Assembly (NCBI GenBank): GCA_964593865.1
Contig: CAZQKE010000002.1
Coordinates: 1-14,951 of the forward strand
DNA from: CAZQKE01 sp964593865
GTDB taxonomy: Bacteria; Chloroflexota; Anaerolineae; JAAYZQ01
Direction of reading: 5' to 3'
DNA: 14,951 bases
Shown here: piece after piece, positions 5,827-12,668 of the stretch
Layout: every line of letters starts with the position of its first letter
Position numbering within the stretch: position 1 is the stretch's first letter
Position numbers and translations under genes: made by a program
Notes under the pieces: generated by a model
What the model was told of the DNA's origin: nothing
Seen by the model: only the letters and a program-made list of their open reading frames with translations
Database searches by the model: none

Positions 5827-7002
5827 TTACTCTCTGCTTCGTCGTGACCGCCCGCGACGCAGGGAGGGTGGCTCTTGGGCACGGATCGCGTCCAGGATCT
5901 GGTCCGGGGTGACGATAACGCCATCGGCACGGCCCACGCGCAGAACTCGCTCCCGGCCCACAACCCGCTCAACTTCAAGGGCTATCTGCCCCAGGTTCAT
6001 TTCGGCCACGACAACGCGCTGGACGTGTTCGGCTGCACGGGCTACCTCCTCTTCCGGGAAGGGCCACAAGGTTCGCAACCGCAGGAGGCCCACTTTGCGC
6101 CCATAGCGGGCGCGGGCCATTTTGATCGCCTGGCGTGCGGAGCGGGCGGTAGAGCCGTAGGCCACGACCAGCACGCGGGCGTCTTTGATCCCGTCCCTAT
6201 CCGCCTTGGGAAAGAGGTCTCGGCGACGATCAATTTTGCGAAAGATCCGCTCAATCCACGGCTGCACCTCATCCAAACGGCTGGTCGGAAACCCTCTGGC
6301 ATCATGGAGCAAGCCGGTGATGTGGTAGCGATAGCCTTCGCCGAAAGGGGCCAAAGGCGGCACATCGGAAGGTGGATTGCCGAACGGTTCGTACCATTCG
6401 GGCGGTACGGTAGGCATCTCGCGGTTGACGACCTGCACAGAGGCAGGGTCCGGCAGTTCCACCCGTTCGCGCATGTGACCTACCACTTCATCCATCAGCA
6501 CGAAAACGGGGGTGCGGAGCTTTTCCGCCCAGTTGAACGCCTCCACCGTGAGGTCAAACGCTTCTCGCACCGTGGCCGGGGCAAAGGCGATGACGGGGTG
6601 ATCCCCGTGGGTCCCCCAGCGGGCCTGCATCACATCACCCTGAGAGGGGCTGGTAGGCAGACCGGTGCTGGGGCCGGTGCGCATGACATTGACAATGACG
6701 CACGGAATCTCGGTCACGATGGCGTAGCCGATGTTCTCCTGCATCAGTGAAAAGCCGGGGCCGCTGGTGGCCGTCATGGCCTTGAGGCCGCCCACCGACG
6801 CGCCGATGACGGCGGCGATACTGGCGATTTCGTCTTCCATCTGGATAAACTTGCCGCCCAGTTTGGGCAGTTCGCGGGACATGATCTCGGCGATCTCGGT
6901 GGAGGGGGTAATGGGGTATCCGGCAAAGAAACGGCACCCGGCGGCCAACGCCCCTAAAGCGCAGGCGCGGTTGCCCTGGATCAGTTGCGGTTCGGAAGTC
7001 AT
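5827..7002 (-). CDS. korA: 2-oxoacid:ferredoxin oxidoreductase, alpha subunit
   Basis: Alpha subunit (391 aa) forming the TPP active site with KorB. It shows the hallmark GYPITPSTE (residues 28-36), then QMEDEIASIAAVIGASVGG and TATSGPGFSLMQENIGYA, which bind the cofactor pyrophosphate and substrate region, and TGPSTGLPTSPSQGD. The C-terminal domain carries the VVVAEMNLGQIALEVERVVG segment of this family. Its ATG overlaps the korD stop in an ATGA, so translation is coupled. The C-terminus ends in a run of arginines, a little unusual. The alpha subunit is not fused to gamma, which is typical of Kor-type enzymes. Confidence 0.95.
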   Translation of the reverse strand: MTSEPQLIQGNRACALGALAAGCRFFAGYPITPSTEIAEIMSRELPKLGGKFIQMEDEIASIAAVIGASVGGLKAMTATSGPGFSLMQENIGYAIVTEIPCVIVNVMRTGPSTGLPTSPSQGDVMQARWGTHGDHPVIAFAPATVREAFDLTVEAFNWAEKLRTPVFVLMDEVVGHMRERVELPDPASVQVVNREMPTVPPEWYEPFGNPPSDVPPLAPFGEGYRYHITGLLHDARGFPTSRLDEVQPWIERIFRKIDRRRDLFPKADRDGIKDARVLVVAYGSTARSARQAIKMARARYGRKVGLLRLRTLWPFPEEEVARAAEHVQRVVVAEMNLGQIALEVERVVGRERVLRVGRADGVIVTPDQILDAIRAQEPPSLRRGRSRRSRE

Positions 7003-7337
7003 AGGTTCTCTCCTGCAGGCAAAGCCCCTTGCCCGGCCAGTTCTTCCAACTCCTCCAGCTCGGCGATCTCGTCCGGCTCCAAGCGGCGGACGGTGATGGC
7101 CATATCCGGGCAGTGGGTGTCACACCAGTGGCAAGCGGTGCATCTTTCCGGGTGGGCGATGCGGGGCCGCCCTCGCTGACCGTTGTGCTCGAACACCTGT
7201 TGGGGACAGAATTCAATGCATAGACCGCAACCCTTGCACCATGTGCCAAAGATGCGAACCTGACCTCGGGGACGCGGACGGGGGGATTTTTTAGAAACCG
7301 GAACGGCGGATTCCTCCGCCGTTTCTTCTCCAACCAT
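6999..7337 (-). CDS. korD: 2-oxoacid:ferredoxin oxidoreductase, ferredoxin-like delta subunit
   Basis: Small iron-sulfur subunit (112 aa) that passes electrons to soluble ferredoxin. Two complete CxxCxxCxxxCP motifs are visible: Cys34/37/40/44 and Cys66/69/72/76, so two [4Fe-4S] clusters are expected. A basic, proline-rich N-terminal stretch and an acidic C-terminal helix (EPDEIAELEELEEL) flank the ferredoxin core. The start has an ideal AGGAGG (7346-7351) with 8 nt spacing. It is first in korDABC, with its own promoter about 50 nt upstream; its stop overlaps the korA start by 4 nt. Confidence 0.95.
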   Translation of the reverse strand: MVGEETAEESAVPVSKKSPRPRPRGQVRIFGTWCKGCGLCIEFCPQQVFEHNGQRGRPRIAHPERCTACHWCDTHCPDMAITVRRLEPDEIAELEELEELAGQGALPAGENL

Positions 7338-7393
7338 ATCTACAACCTCCTAACAACCAATGGGTGCTCCGTTGCAGCCCTGGATCGCGCCTT

Positions 7394-7421
7394 ATTGTAC
7401 CACCGGTTGCAAGGGTGTCAA
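7394..7421 (-). promoter_or_regulatory. Promoter of korDABC
   Basis: Minus-strand TTGACA (7416-7421, perfect) and TACAAT (7394-7399) with a 16 bp spacer, in the 113 bp gap between hypF and korD. Transcription would start near 7387, giving a leader of about 50 nt. No terminator is visible between hypF and this promoter, so hypF read-through into kor is possible. Confidence 0.8.
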
Positions 7422-7450
7422 GATCGGAGGGCGGGGTGGTTGTCGCAGGT

Positions 7451-9769
7451 TTAGGTCCGTTGTTGCCAATGGGCCAGCACCGCCTGTCCCAGGCTCAGGC
7501 CGCCGTCGTTACAGGGGACCTGGTGGTGGAGGAGGACACGGAATCCGGCCTTTTCCAGGGCGGGCACGGCCAGAGAACACAACAAGCGGTTCTGAAAGAC
7601 GCCGCCGCTGAGGGCCACGGTCCGGGGGCCGCCCCCGGCGACGATGCCCCGGCAGACGGCGACGAGGATCTCGCTCATAGTGTAGTGGAATCGCCGGGCG
7701 ATCTCACCCTGCTCCACCCCGGCGGCCACATCATCCCGGATGGCGGTCAGCAGCGGCCCCAGGCGGACGATGCCCTCTTCCACGGAGAAGGGGTAAGGGG
7801 GAAGCTCCTCCCATCCCATCTCCTCGGTCCGGCGGGTGGCGATCATTTCCAACTCAATGGCGGCCTGGGCTTCGTAGCTTACCTGCTGACGGAGGCCGAT
7901 GAGGGCGGCCACGGCGTCGAACAGCCGCCCAACGGCGGAGGTCCGGGGGGTGTTCAGGCCGCGCTCCACCTGTTGACGGACGATGCGGATCTGCTGTTCG
8001 TTCACGCCGGGCAGAGGGGGTATTTCGTCGCCCAGGGCATGGAGGTAGCCCACGGCCAGCCGCCAGGGGTTGCGCACGGCGGTATCGCCGCCGGGCAGGG
8101 GCAGGTATTCCAGGTGGGCCACCCGCTCAAACCCATCGTAATCCCCCACAAGCCACTCTCCACCCCAGATGTGCCCATCCAACCCCAGCCCGGTCCCATC
8201 CCAGGCGATGCCGATGACGGGGCCGTCGTCGGAGGTCCAGCCGTTGTCGGCCAAGCAGGCGGCAATGTGGGCGTGGTGATGTTGAATCGGGATGATGGTA
8301 AACCGGGAATTGCCCGCTTGCTCCTTTGCCCATTTGGTCGCAAAATAGTCGGGGTGGAGGTCATGAGCAACGATCTCCGGCTCAATGCGAAAGAGGTGTT
8401 TGAACCGCGCGACAGATTGCTCAAAATGCTCCAGGGTTTCCAAGTTTTCCATGTCGCCGATGTGCTGGCTGAGGAAGGCAAAGTCGTCGCGGGTCAGGCA
8501 AAAAGTGTTCTTGAGTTCCGCGCCCACGGCCAGGATCTGCCCGACGCGGAAAGGTAGGCGCACGGGGAAGGGTGCATAGCCGCGGGACCGACGGATGAAC
8601 CGAACATTGAGGGCGGAAGGTTGATCTCCGGGCACCACGTACACCACGCTGTCATCACAGCGGCTGTAGATTTCGCGGTTGTGCAGGAGGAAAACATCGG
8701 CCAGGGAGGAGAGGCGACGGCGGGCTTCGTCATTGCTCCGGGCGATGGGTTCTTCGGAGAGGTTACCGCTGGTCATCACCAGGGGGCGGCCTACGTCGCG
8801 CAGGAGGATGTGGTGGAGGGGGGTATAGGGCAGCATGACGCCCAGGTAGAGGTTGCCGGGGGCCACGGCCGGGACGATGGGGCGGGGGGCGTCCGCCTGT
8901 TCGCGCCGGCGAAGGAGGACGATGGGGCTTTGCTGGCTGTCGAGTAGCTCTGCTTCCGCCGCAGAGACGTGACAGTAGCGGCGCACATCGTCCAGGGTGG
9001 CCATCATCACCGCCAAGGGCTTGGCCGGGCGGCCTTTGCGTCGACGCAGGGTCTGTACCGCCTCGGCGTTGGTGGCGTCGCAGGCCAGGTGAAAGCCCCC
9101 CAACCCTTTGATGGCCAAGATCTTGCCCGCCAGCAGCATCTCCGCCGCTTGTGCGATCACGTCCTCGCCGTTTTCATCCGCTCCTTCCAGCCAGACGTGG
9201 GGACCGCAAACGGGGCAGGCGTTGGGTTGGGCGTGGAAGCGGCGATCCAGGGGGTCGTCATACTCGCGTTGGCAGTCAGGGCACATGGGAAAGGGGGCCA
9301 TCGTCGTCAAGGGACGGTCGTAAGGGATGTCGCGGATGATGGTGAAACGCGGCCCGCAGTTGGTGCAGTTGGTGAAGGGGTAACGATAGCGACGGTCGGT
9401 GGGGTCCAGCAGTTCGCGGAGGCAATCGGCGCAGGTGGCAATATCGGGCGAGATGAGCTGATAGCGGCCTTCTTCGGCGACGCTGTGGCGGATCTCAAAG
9501 GCGGTGTAGCCCTGGGGCGGCGCGTCGGTCGCTTCTACGGCGACGATGCGGGCCAGGGGTGGGGCTTCCGCCGTCAGGTCGTGGAGAAAGGCGTCCAGGG
9601 CCTCTGCCGCCCCTTCCACCTCAATCTCGACGCCGCCGGAGTGGTTGAGCACCCAGCCGGTCAATCGGTGGTCATGGGCCAGGCGGTAGACAAAGGGCCG
9701 AAAGCCTACCCCCTGGACCACGCCACGGACGCTGATTTTTTTGAGGAGTCTTTTTTTTGTAAGAACCAT
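7451..9769 (-). CDS. hypF: Carbamoyltransferase HypF, NiFe-hydrogenase maturation
   Basis: Cytoplasmic enzyme that makes carbamoyl-adenylate from carbamoyl phosphate and ATP and passes the carbamoyl group to HypE's C-terminal Cys. The product is 772 aa from ATG 9769, normal for HypF. Domains in order: acylphosphatase (VRGVVQGVGFRPF, Arg24; Asn42); two zinc fingers with Cys113/116, 135/138, 163/166, 185/188 spaced CxxC-18-CxxC-24-CxxC-18-CxxC; a YrdC/Sua5-like domain (about 205-390, KGLGGFHLACDA and KPLAVMM); and a Kae1-like domain with HHHAH (497-501), AWDGTGLGLDGHIWGGEW and ALSGGVFQNR. An in-frame start at 9820 would add 17 unconserved residues and would place the perfect promoter at 9780-9808 within the coding region. 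Codons 4-12 contain A8 and A7 homopolymers, odd in this GC-rich gene. Confidence 0.96.
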   Translation of the reverse strand: MVLTKKRLLKKISVRGVVQGVGFRPFVYRLAHDHRLTGWVLNHSGGVEIEVEGAAEALDAFLHDLTAEAPPLARIVAVEATDAPPQGYTAFEIRHSVAEEGRYQLISPDIATCADCLRELLDPTDRRYRYPFTNCTNCGPRFTIIRDIPYDRPLTTMAPFPMCPDCQREYDDPLDRRFHAQPNACPVCGPHVWLEGADENGEDVIAQAAEMLLAGKILAIKGLGGFHLACDATNAEAVQTLRRRKGRPAKPLAVMMATLDDVRRYCHVSAAEAELLDSQQSPIVLLRRREQADAPRPIVPAVAPGNLYLGVMLPYTPLHHILLRDVGRPLVMTSGNLSEEPIARSNDEARRRLSSLADVFLLHNREIYSRCDDSVVYVVPGDQPSALNVRFIRRSRGYAPFPVRLPFRVGQILAVGAELKNTFCLTRDDFAFLSQHIGDMENLETLEHFEQSVARFKHLFRIEPEIVAHDLHPDYFATKWAKEQAGNSRFTIIPIQHHHAHIAACLADNGWTSDDGPVIGIAWDGTGLGLDGHIWGGEWLVGDYDGFERVAHLEYLPLPGGDTAVRNPWRLAVGYLHALGDEIPPLPGVNEQQIRIVRQQVERGLNTPRTSAVGRLFDAVAALIGLRQQVSYEAQAAIELEMIATRRTEEMGWEELPPYPFSVEEGIVRLGPLLTAIRDDVAAGVEQGEIARRFHYTMSEILVAVCRGIVAGGGPRTVALSGGVFQNRLLCSLAVPALEKAGFRVLLHHQVPCNDGGLSLGQAVLAHWQQRT

Positions 9770-9779
9770 CGAGCCGACC

Positions 9780-9808
9780 TTGACAGAGTTTTCCCAATGG
9801 GCTATAAT
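9780..9808 (+). promoter_or_regulatory. Perfect-consensus sigma70 promoter facing away from hypF
   Basis: TTGACA (9780-9785) and TATAAT (9803-9808) with exactly 17 bp between them, on the plus strand. Both hexamers and the spacer match consensus fully, the strongest promoter in the window, yet no plus-strand protein gene follows. It reads into the structured intergenic region 9815-9937 and lies directly upstream of the divergently oriented hypF start. Confidence 0.82.
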
Positions 9809-9814
9809 AGGGTT

Positions 9815-9937
9815 GAACAAAAACGGGCGTGCAGCGCACCGTTTCCCTCGAGCGAAAAAGCGGCGGTTGTCCCGTCGCGGGCCGGGTGGTTCAATGCCCT
9901 GTCAGGGCCATATCCCGGATAGCTCGAGGCGTTTTTT
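9815..9937 (+). ncRNA. Candidate structured small RNA (unrecognised family)
   Basis: The expected transcript from the consensus promoter starts near 9815 and would end at the T6 run 9932-9937, about 120 nt. Its ends pair: AAAAACG (9819-9825) with CGTTTTT (9930-9936), stacked on a perfect 8 bp helix CCTCGAGC (9846-9853) / GCTCGAGG (9922-9929). Inside are hairpins CCCG-TCG-CGGG (9871-9881), CCGGG (9882-9886) / CCCGG (9914-9918), and GCCCT-GTC-AGGGC (9896-9908). A 5' hairpin AACGG/CCGTT (9822-9826 with 9839-9843) competes with the terminal pairing. It does not show the SRP apical GGAA...AGCAG motif, nor 6S, tmRNA or RNase P features that I can recognise. The alternative is that the repeats are only terminators for the convergent minus-strand operon. 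Confidence 0.5.
9819..9843 (-). terminator. Candidate terminator for the minus-strand DUF3800 operon
   Basis: On the minus strand the hairpin AACGG (9843-9839) / CCGTT (9826-9822) is followed by a T-run that overlaps it (9823-9819). This is a plausible intrinsic terminator about 95 nt past the DUF3800 stop. The same bases are the 5' hairpin of the plus-strand RNA candidate. Confidence 0.5.
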
Positions 9938-10562
9938 ATATCGCATAATGCCAGACAATCACCTGCCCCTTCACCCGTTGCAGATACGCCGGATGTCCCT
10001 TGACCACGTCCGAGACGACTGCGCCCGCAATCATGTCTGCCAGCTGTAATCCATCCTCTTGATGCGCAGGGCGTCCCCGCGCCTTGCGAATACCCCGCCC
10101 GGCCCTCCTTTCGCTCAACGCCCGTGACACCGCTGTGCGGACCGCTTGTACGAGTTTCCGTTTGGCCGGTTCGGTGTCAACGATCAGAATGGCATCGCGG
10201 AACACCTCAGCGGGTATCCTGCGTGCCAGACCGTAGGTGAATTCGGCCAACAGATCGTATTGGTTGTACCGACGTAGCCGGGCAGGCAACCGGCGTTTGT
10301 CAACCACCAGGACCCATGAGTGAAATTCCGTGTGGTGCAGGGCGGCAAAATACGCAGATCGCTCGGCATGGGCGATGTGGGCGTAGTGGTATTCGTAGCT
10401 GCGGGCAATCTGACGACGGATGCGCAACATCTGCATCGCTTGCCGAAAATCCTGGTAGTTTGGAACCGTGGCGAATGCCAATACCAGGTGAGTTGTGGAA
10501 CCTCGACCGAATTTGAACCCCGTGTCTCCTGCCCAGTCCAGGAAAATGTATCTGTTCGGCAT
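9936..10562 (-). CDS. DUF3800 domain-containing protein
   Basis: Soluble 208 aa protein of the DUF3800 family, generally thought to have an RNase H-like fold; its function is unproven. It begins MPNRYIFLDWAGDTGF, the usual YIFxDESGD opening, but the conserved Glu-Ser is replaced by Trp-Ala while Asp9 and Asp13 remain. Later acidic positions Asp88 (VVDKR), Asp129 (LIVDTE) and the C-terminal DGLQLADMIAGAV (Asp176) fit the family, so the likely metal ligands are mostly kept. It starts 25 nt after the radical SAM gene on the same strand with only a weak Shine-Dalgarno, so it is probably last in that operon. Its stop codon falls in the T-run ending the plus-strand RNA candidate. Confidence 0.8.
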   Translation of the reverse strand: MPNRYIFLDWAGDTGFKFGRGSTTHLVLAFATVPNYQDFRQAMQMLRIRRQIARSYEYHYAHIAHAERSAYFAALHHTEFHSWVLVVDKRRLPARLRRYNQYDLLAEFTYGLARRIPAEVFRDAILIVDTEPAKRKLVQAVRTAVSRALSERRAGRGIRKARGRPAHQEDGLQLADMIAGAVVSDVVKGHPAYLQRVKGQVIVWHYAI

Positions 10563-10587
10563 GATCCCGGTCGTGCGGGGGCGCTGC

Positions 10588-11934
10588 TCAAGCCGCGTCG
10601 CCGTGTTGTCGGTTGTAGAGGGGACACCCGCCGCCGCACAGGATCTGATCCGGGCAATCGTAGCATTTTTCCATCATAAAGTCGTGGTGGCGCAGGTAGC
10701 GGGCCAGTTCATGATTCCAGATCGTCTCCCAGGGGTCGGTGAGGATATTGCCCAGGGCGACATAGTAGCTCTGGCAGGGGATCACGTCGCCGTTGGGTTC
10801 GACGCACATATTGTAACTGGCCGCCGTGCAGCCCTTGATGCCCAACTCCATGCCCACCGGGTCCAGCTCGCAGTACTGGGTCGGCGTGTACCAGATGAGG
10901 CGCAGGTGATGGGCCGTCGTCGCCGCTTTGACCCGCTCCAGGATCGGCTCCAGTTCGCCTTCGGGGATGCCGTTGCCCACGGCCACCGCCGCCCCGGAGT
11001 AGATGAGGCTGTTGCAGCCAAAGGTGGGCACGCCCAGGGAAGCGACAAAGGCAATGGTCTCTTCTATGTGGTCGACGTTCTCGGTGGTCATGGTCGTGTT
11101 GGTCATCACATACACATCGGCATCTACCGCAGCCTTGATGCCTTCTACCGTCTCCTGCCAAGCCCCCTCAACGCCCTGCATCCGGTCGTGGACCGCCGGA
11201 TCGTAGCTCTCCAACGTGATTTGGATGTGGTCCAGACCGGCTTGCAGCAGTTCGTCCAGGTAAGCCCGGTCCCGCAAGCGACGACCGTTGGTTTGCAGAC
11301 CGGTGATCAGTCCGACATCTTCGGCGTACTGGACCAATTCGACCAGGTCGGGCCGCAGGGTGGCTTCGCCGCCGGTAAAAGTGATATGGGGGATGCCCAA
11401 CTCCCAGCAGCGGTCAATCACCCGTTTCCATTGCTCCGTGGACATGGTTGGAAAGTCGCGGGGACGGCCCACGTAGCAGTGGGGGCAATCGTTCTGGCAG
11501 CGGTAGGTCAGGGCCAGGTCCATGCGATAGGGAGCAGAGAGCTCAACGCTGTGGGGTTCAATGCGGCCGATGTCCATATAGGTTACGGGGCAGATCTCCT
11601 CCCCCGCCTGGGCAAAGGTCCAGATGGTCTCCCGCAGGTTCTCGAAATCGGCCAGGGCCGTTTCCCGGCTCACATTGTAGCGACGGGCGATCTGACGGGC
11701 TGCTTCCTGGGGTGTTTTTTCCTGCAAGATGAGGGCGGCCATCTCTGTAGCCGTCTGGTTGAGGTGCAACATCTTGGCCGCGTTGATGAGCAGCACCCCG
11801 CGACCGTCCTTTTCCACGCGCAAGTGCAGGCGGAATTGCCGGGGGGCATCGGGCGGTGTCTGGTAATGGTAAATGCCCGCTTCCAGGGGGCGGGGTGGTT
11901 CGAACCAATGCCTAATTCTATCCAAAATTGCCAT
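10588..11934 (-). CDS. PqqD-fused radical SAM/SPASM peptide- or protein-modifying enzyme
   Basis: A 448 aa cytoplasmic enzyme. Residues about 33-112 form a PqqD/RRE-like domain (VLLINAAKMLHLNQTATEMAAL) of the kind that binds a substrate peptide. The radical SAM core follows with the SAM-cluster motif CQNDCPHC (Cys146, 150, 153) and FTGGEA (186-191). The C-terminal SPASM domain shows C369-x12-G-x4-C387, an extra Cys377, and CX2CX5CX3C at Cys424/427/433/437, so auxiliary [4Fe-4S] clusters are expected. The last cysteine normally seen after this block is absent. Start ATG 11934 has GGGAGG 6 nt upstream; a GTG two codons earlier has no room for one. Enzymes of this architecture install thioether, C-C or related crosslinks on ribosomal peptides. 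No small precursor gene is visible; the best local candidate target is the Cys-Ala tail of the DUF2207 protein in the same operon. Confidence 0.9.
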   Translation of the reverse strand: MAILDRIRHWFEPPRPLEAGIYHYQTPPDAPRQFRLHLRVEKDGRGVLLINAAKMLHLNQTATEMAALILQEKTPQEAARQIARRYNVSRETALADFENLRETIWTFAQAGEEICPVTYMDIGRIEPHSVELSAPYRMDLALTYRCQNDCPHCYVGRPRDFPTMSTEQWKRVIDRCWELGIPHITFTGGEATLRPDLVELVQYAEDVGLITGLQTNGRRLRDRAYLDELLQAGLDHIQITLESYDPAVHDRMQGVEGAWQETVEGIKAAVDADVYVMTNTTMTTENVDHIEETIAFVASLGVPTFGCNSLIYSGAAVAVGNGIPEGELEPILERVKAATTAHHLRLIWYTPTQYCELDPVGMELGIKGCTAASYNMCVEPNGDVIPCQSYYVALGNILTDPWETIWNHELARYLRHHDFMMEKCYDCPDQILCGGGCPLYNRQHGDAA

Positions 11935-11945
11935 GTTCACCCTCC

Positions 11946-12362
11946 CTAGCTGGGAAGCAATCGCTCTCTGATGAACGCAAGCACTTGATGGGCCAGTTCA
12001 ACGGCGTGACGGGCCTCTTCCACAGGGTAGTAAATGGGCAGGTCTGCCGGATAGCGAGGCTCAACGGCATAATTGTTCAAATCGTCAACCTGGTCGCCCA
12101 GCATGTCAAATTCATGATCAACTTCGCGACAAAGGTTGAGCAGGTAGCGCAGGTCGTGGACTCGTGCAAATTCGATTCCGTGGTAAGCCAGAAACCCTTT
12201 GAGGTACTTTTCTGCCGCCTGCTGACAATGAAAGCATACGACATCGGTCAGCGGCTCCGGATCCTGCATCAATCTGTAGGCTGCCTTCAGGTCGTTGTCT
12301 CCCTTTTCCAACCAGCCTTGTACCGGCCAGGGAAGGGCCTGGTCACGAAGTTGTTCGTTCAT
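11946..12362 (-). CDS. HEPN domain protein (partner of the MNT nucleotidyltransferase)
   Basis: An all-helical 138 aa protein of the HEPN superfamily. It shows the signature VVCFHCQQAAEKYLKGFLAYHGIEFARVHDL (about residues 41-71) and a C-terminal helix with EARHAVELAHQVLAFI. It has an RYP motif at residues 103-105 but no obvious canonical R-x4-6-H RNase motif, so nuclease toxicity is not assured. The start at 12362 has AAGG upstream and overlaps the MNT gene by 20 nt; in-frame ATGs at 12377 and 12398 lack Shine-Dalgarno support. MNT and HEPN pairs commonly act as antitoxin and toxin, with the MNT partner AMPylating the HEPN protein (family knowledge). It is followed after 11 nt by the radical SAM gene. 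Confidence 0.87.
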   Translation of the reverse strand: MNEQLRDQALPWPVQGWLEKGDNDLKAAYRLMQDPEPLTDVVCFHCQQAAEKYLKGFLAYHGIEFARVHDLRYLLNLCREVDHEFDMLGDQVDDLNNYAVEPRYPADLPIYYPVEEARHAVELAHQVLAFIRERLLPS

Positions 12363-12666
12363 AGAGAACCTTGCCATGATCGAGAATATACCGGACAAAG
12401 GAGCCTTTCATCCGGCGACACATTTCGACCTCTTGTGGCGTGTAGACAAGCACATCCAACGGGAATTTGCGGGCGGAGAACAATCGGAGAATCTCGCGGG
12501 CGCGTTTATCCCGCCGCAACGTCGAATCGCAAATGATCAGCAGGTCCAAATCGCTGTCGGCATCCGGCTCACCCCACGCCCACGAGCCAAAAAGGACGAC
12601 TTTTTCCGGCCGCACTTGCTCAACGATTTTTCGCGCCACCTGTTGGATTAACCTTTCGTCAATCAC
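12343..12666 (-). CDS. MNT-type minimal nucleotidyltransferase
   Basis: A 107 aa member of the minimal nucleotidyltransferase family. The active-site pattern is complete: GSWAWGEPDADSDLDLL (Gly27-Ser28, Asp39, Asp41) with the third carboxylate Asp71 in PLDVLVYT. The GTG start at 12666 is preferred: it lies two bases after the DUF2207 stop and has GGAG 6 nt upstream. The longer in-frame start at 12717 would translate the repeat DNA encoding the DUF2207 tail into Arg/Leu-rich sequence unlike the family. Its ribosome binding site is thus embedded in the last Gly-Gly-Arg codons of the DUF2207 gene, implying tight coupling. It overlaps the downstream HEPN gene by 20 nt. Confidence 0.9.
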   Translation of the reverse strand: MIDERLIQQVARKIVEQVRPEKVVLFGSWAWGEPDADSDLDLLIICDSTLRRDKRAREILRLFSARKFPLDVLVYTPQEVEMCRRMKGSFVRYILDHGKVLYERTTS

Positions 12667-12668
12667 TG

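Noticed and set aside
4094..6750. Plus-strand open frames opposite korC, korB and korA
   Set aside because: Shadows of the korABC genes, which carry full cofactor and cluster motifs.
9770..9820. Longer HypF starting at 9820
   Set aside because: The extra 17 residues are outside the conserved acylphosphatase start and would overlap the perfect promoter at 9780-9808.
7364..9922. Long plus-strand open frames (7364-8557 and 8969-9922)
   Set aside because: Both lie antisense to hypF, which has complete domain evidence; they arise from GC-rich third-position bias.
9815..9937. Identification of the intergenic RNA candidate as SRP (4.5S) RNA
   Set aside because: The conserved apical motif (GGAA-type tetraloop with the AGCAG side of the symmetric loop) is not present.
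10495..11949. Plus-strand open frame of 484 codons
   Set aside because: It is the antisense shadow of the radical SAM gene, whose Cys motifs, ribosome binding site and operon position are convincing; the plus-strand product resembles no family and is rich in shadow-type His/Gln/Gly/Val.
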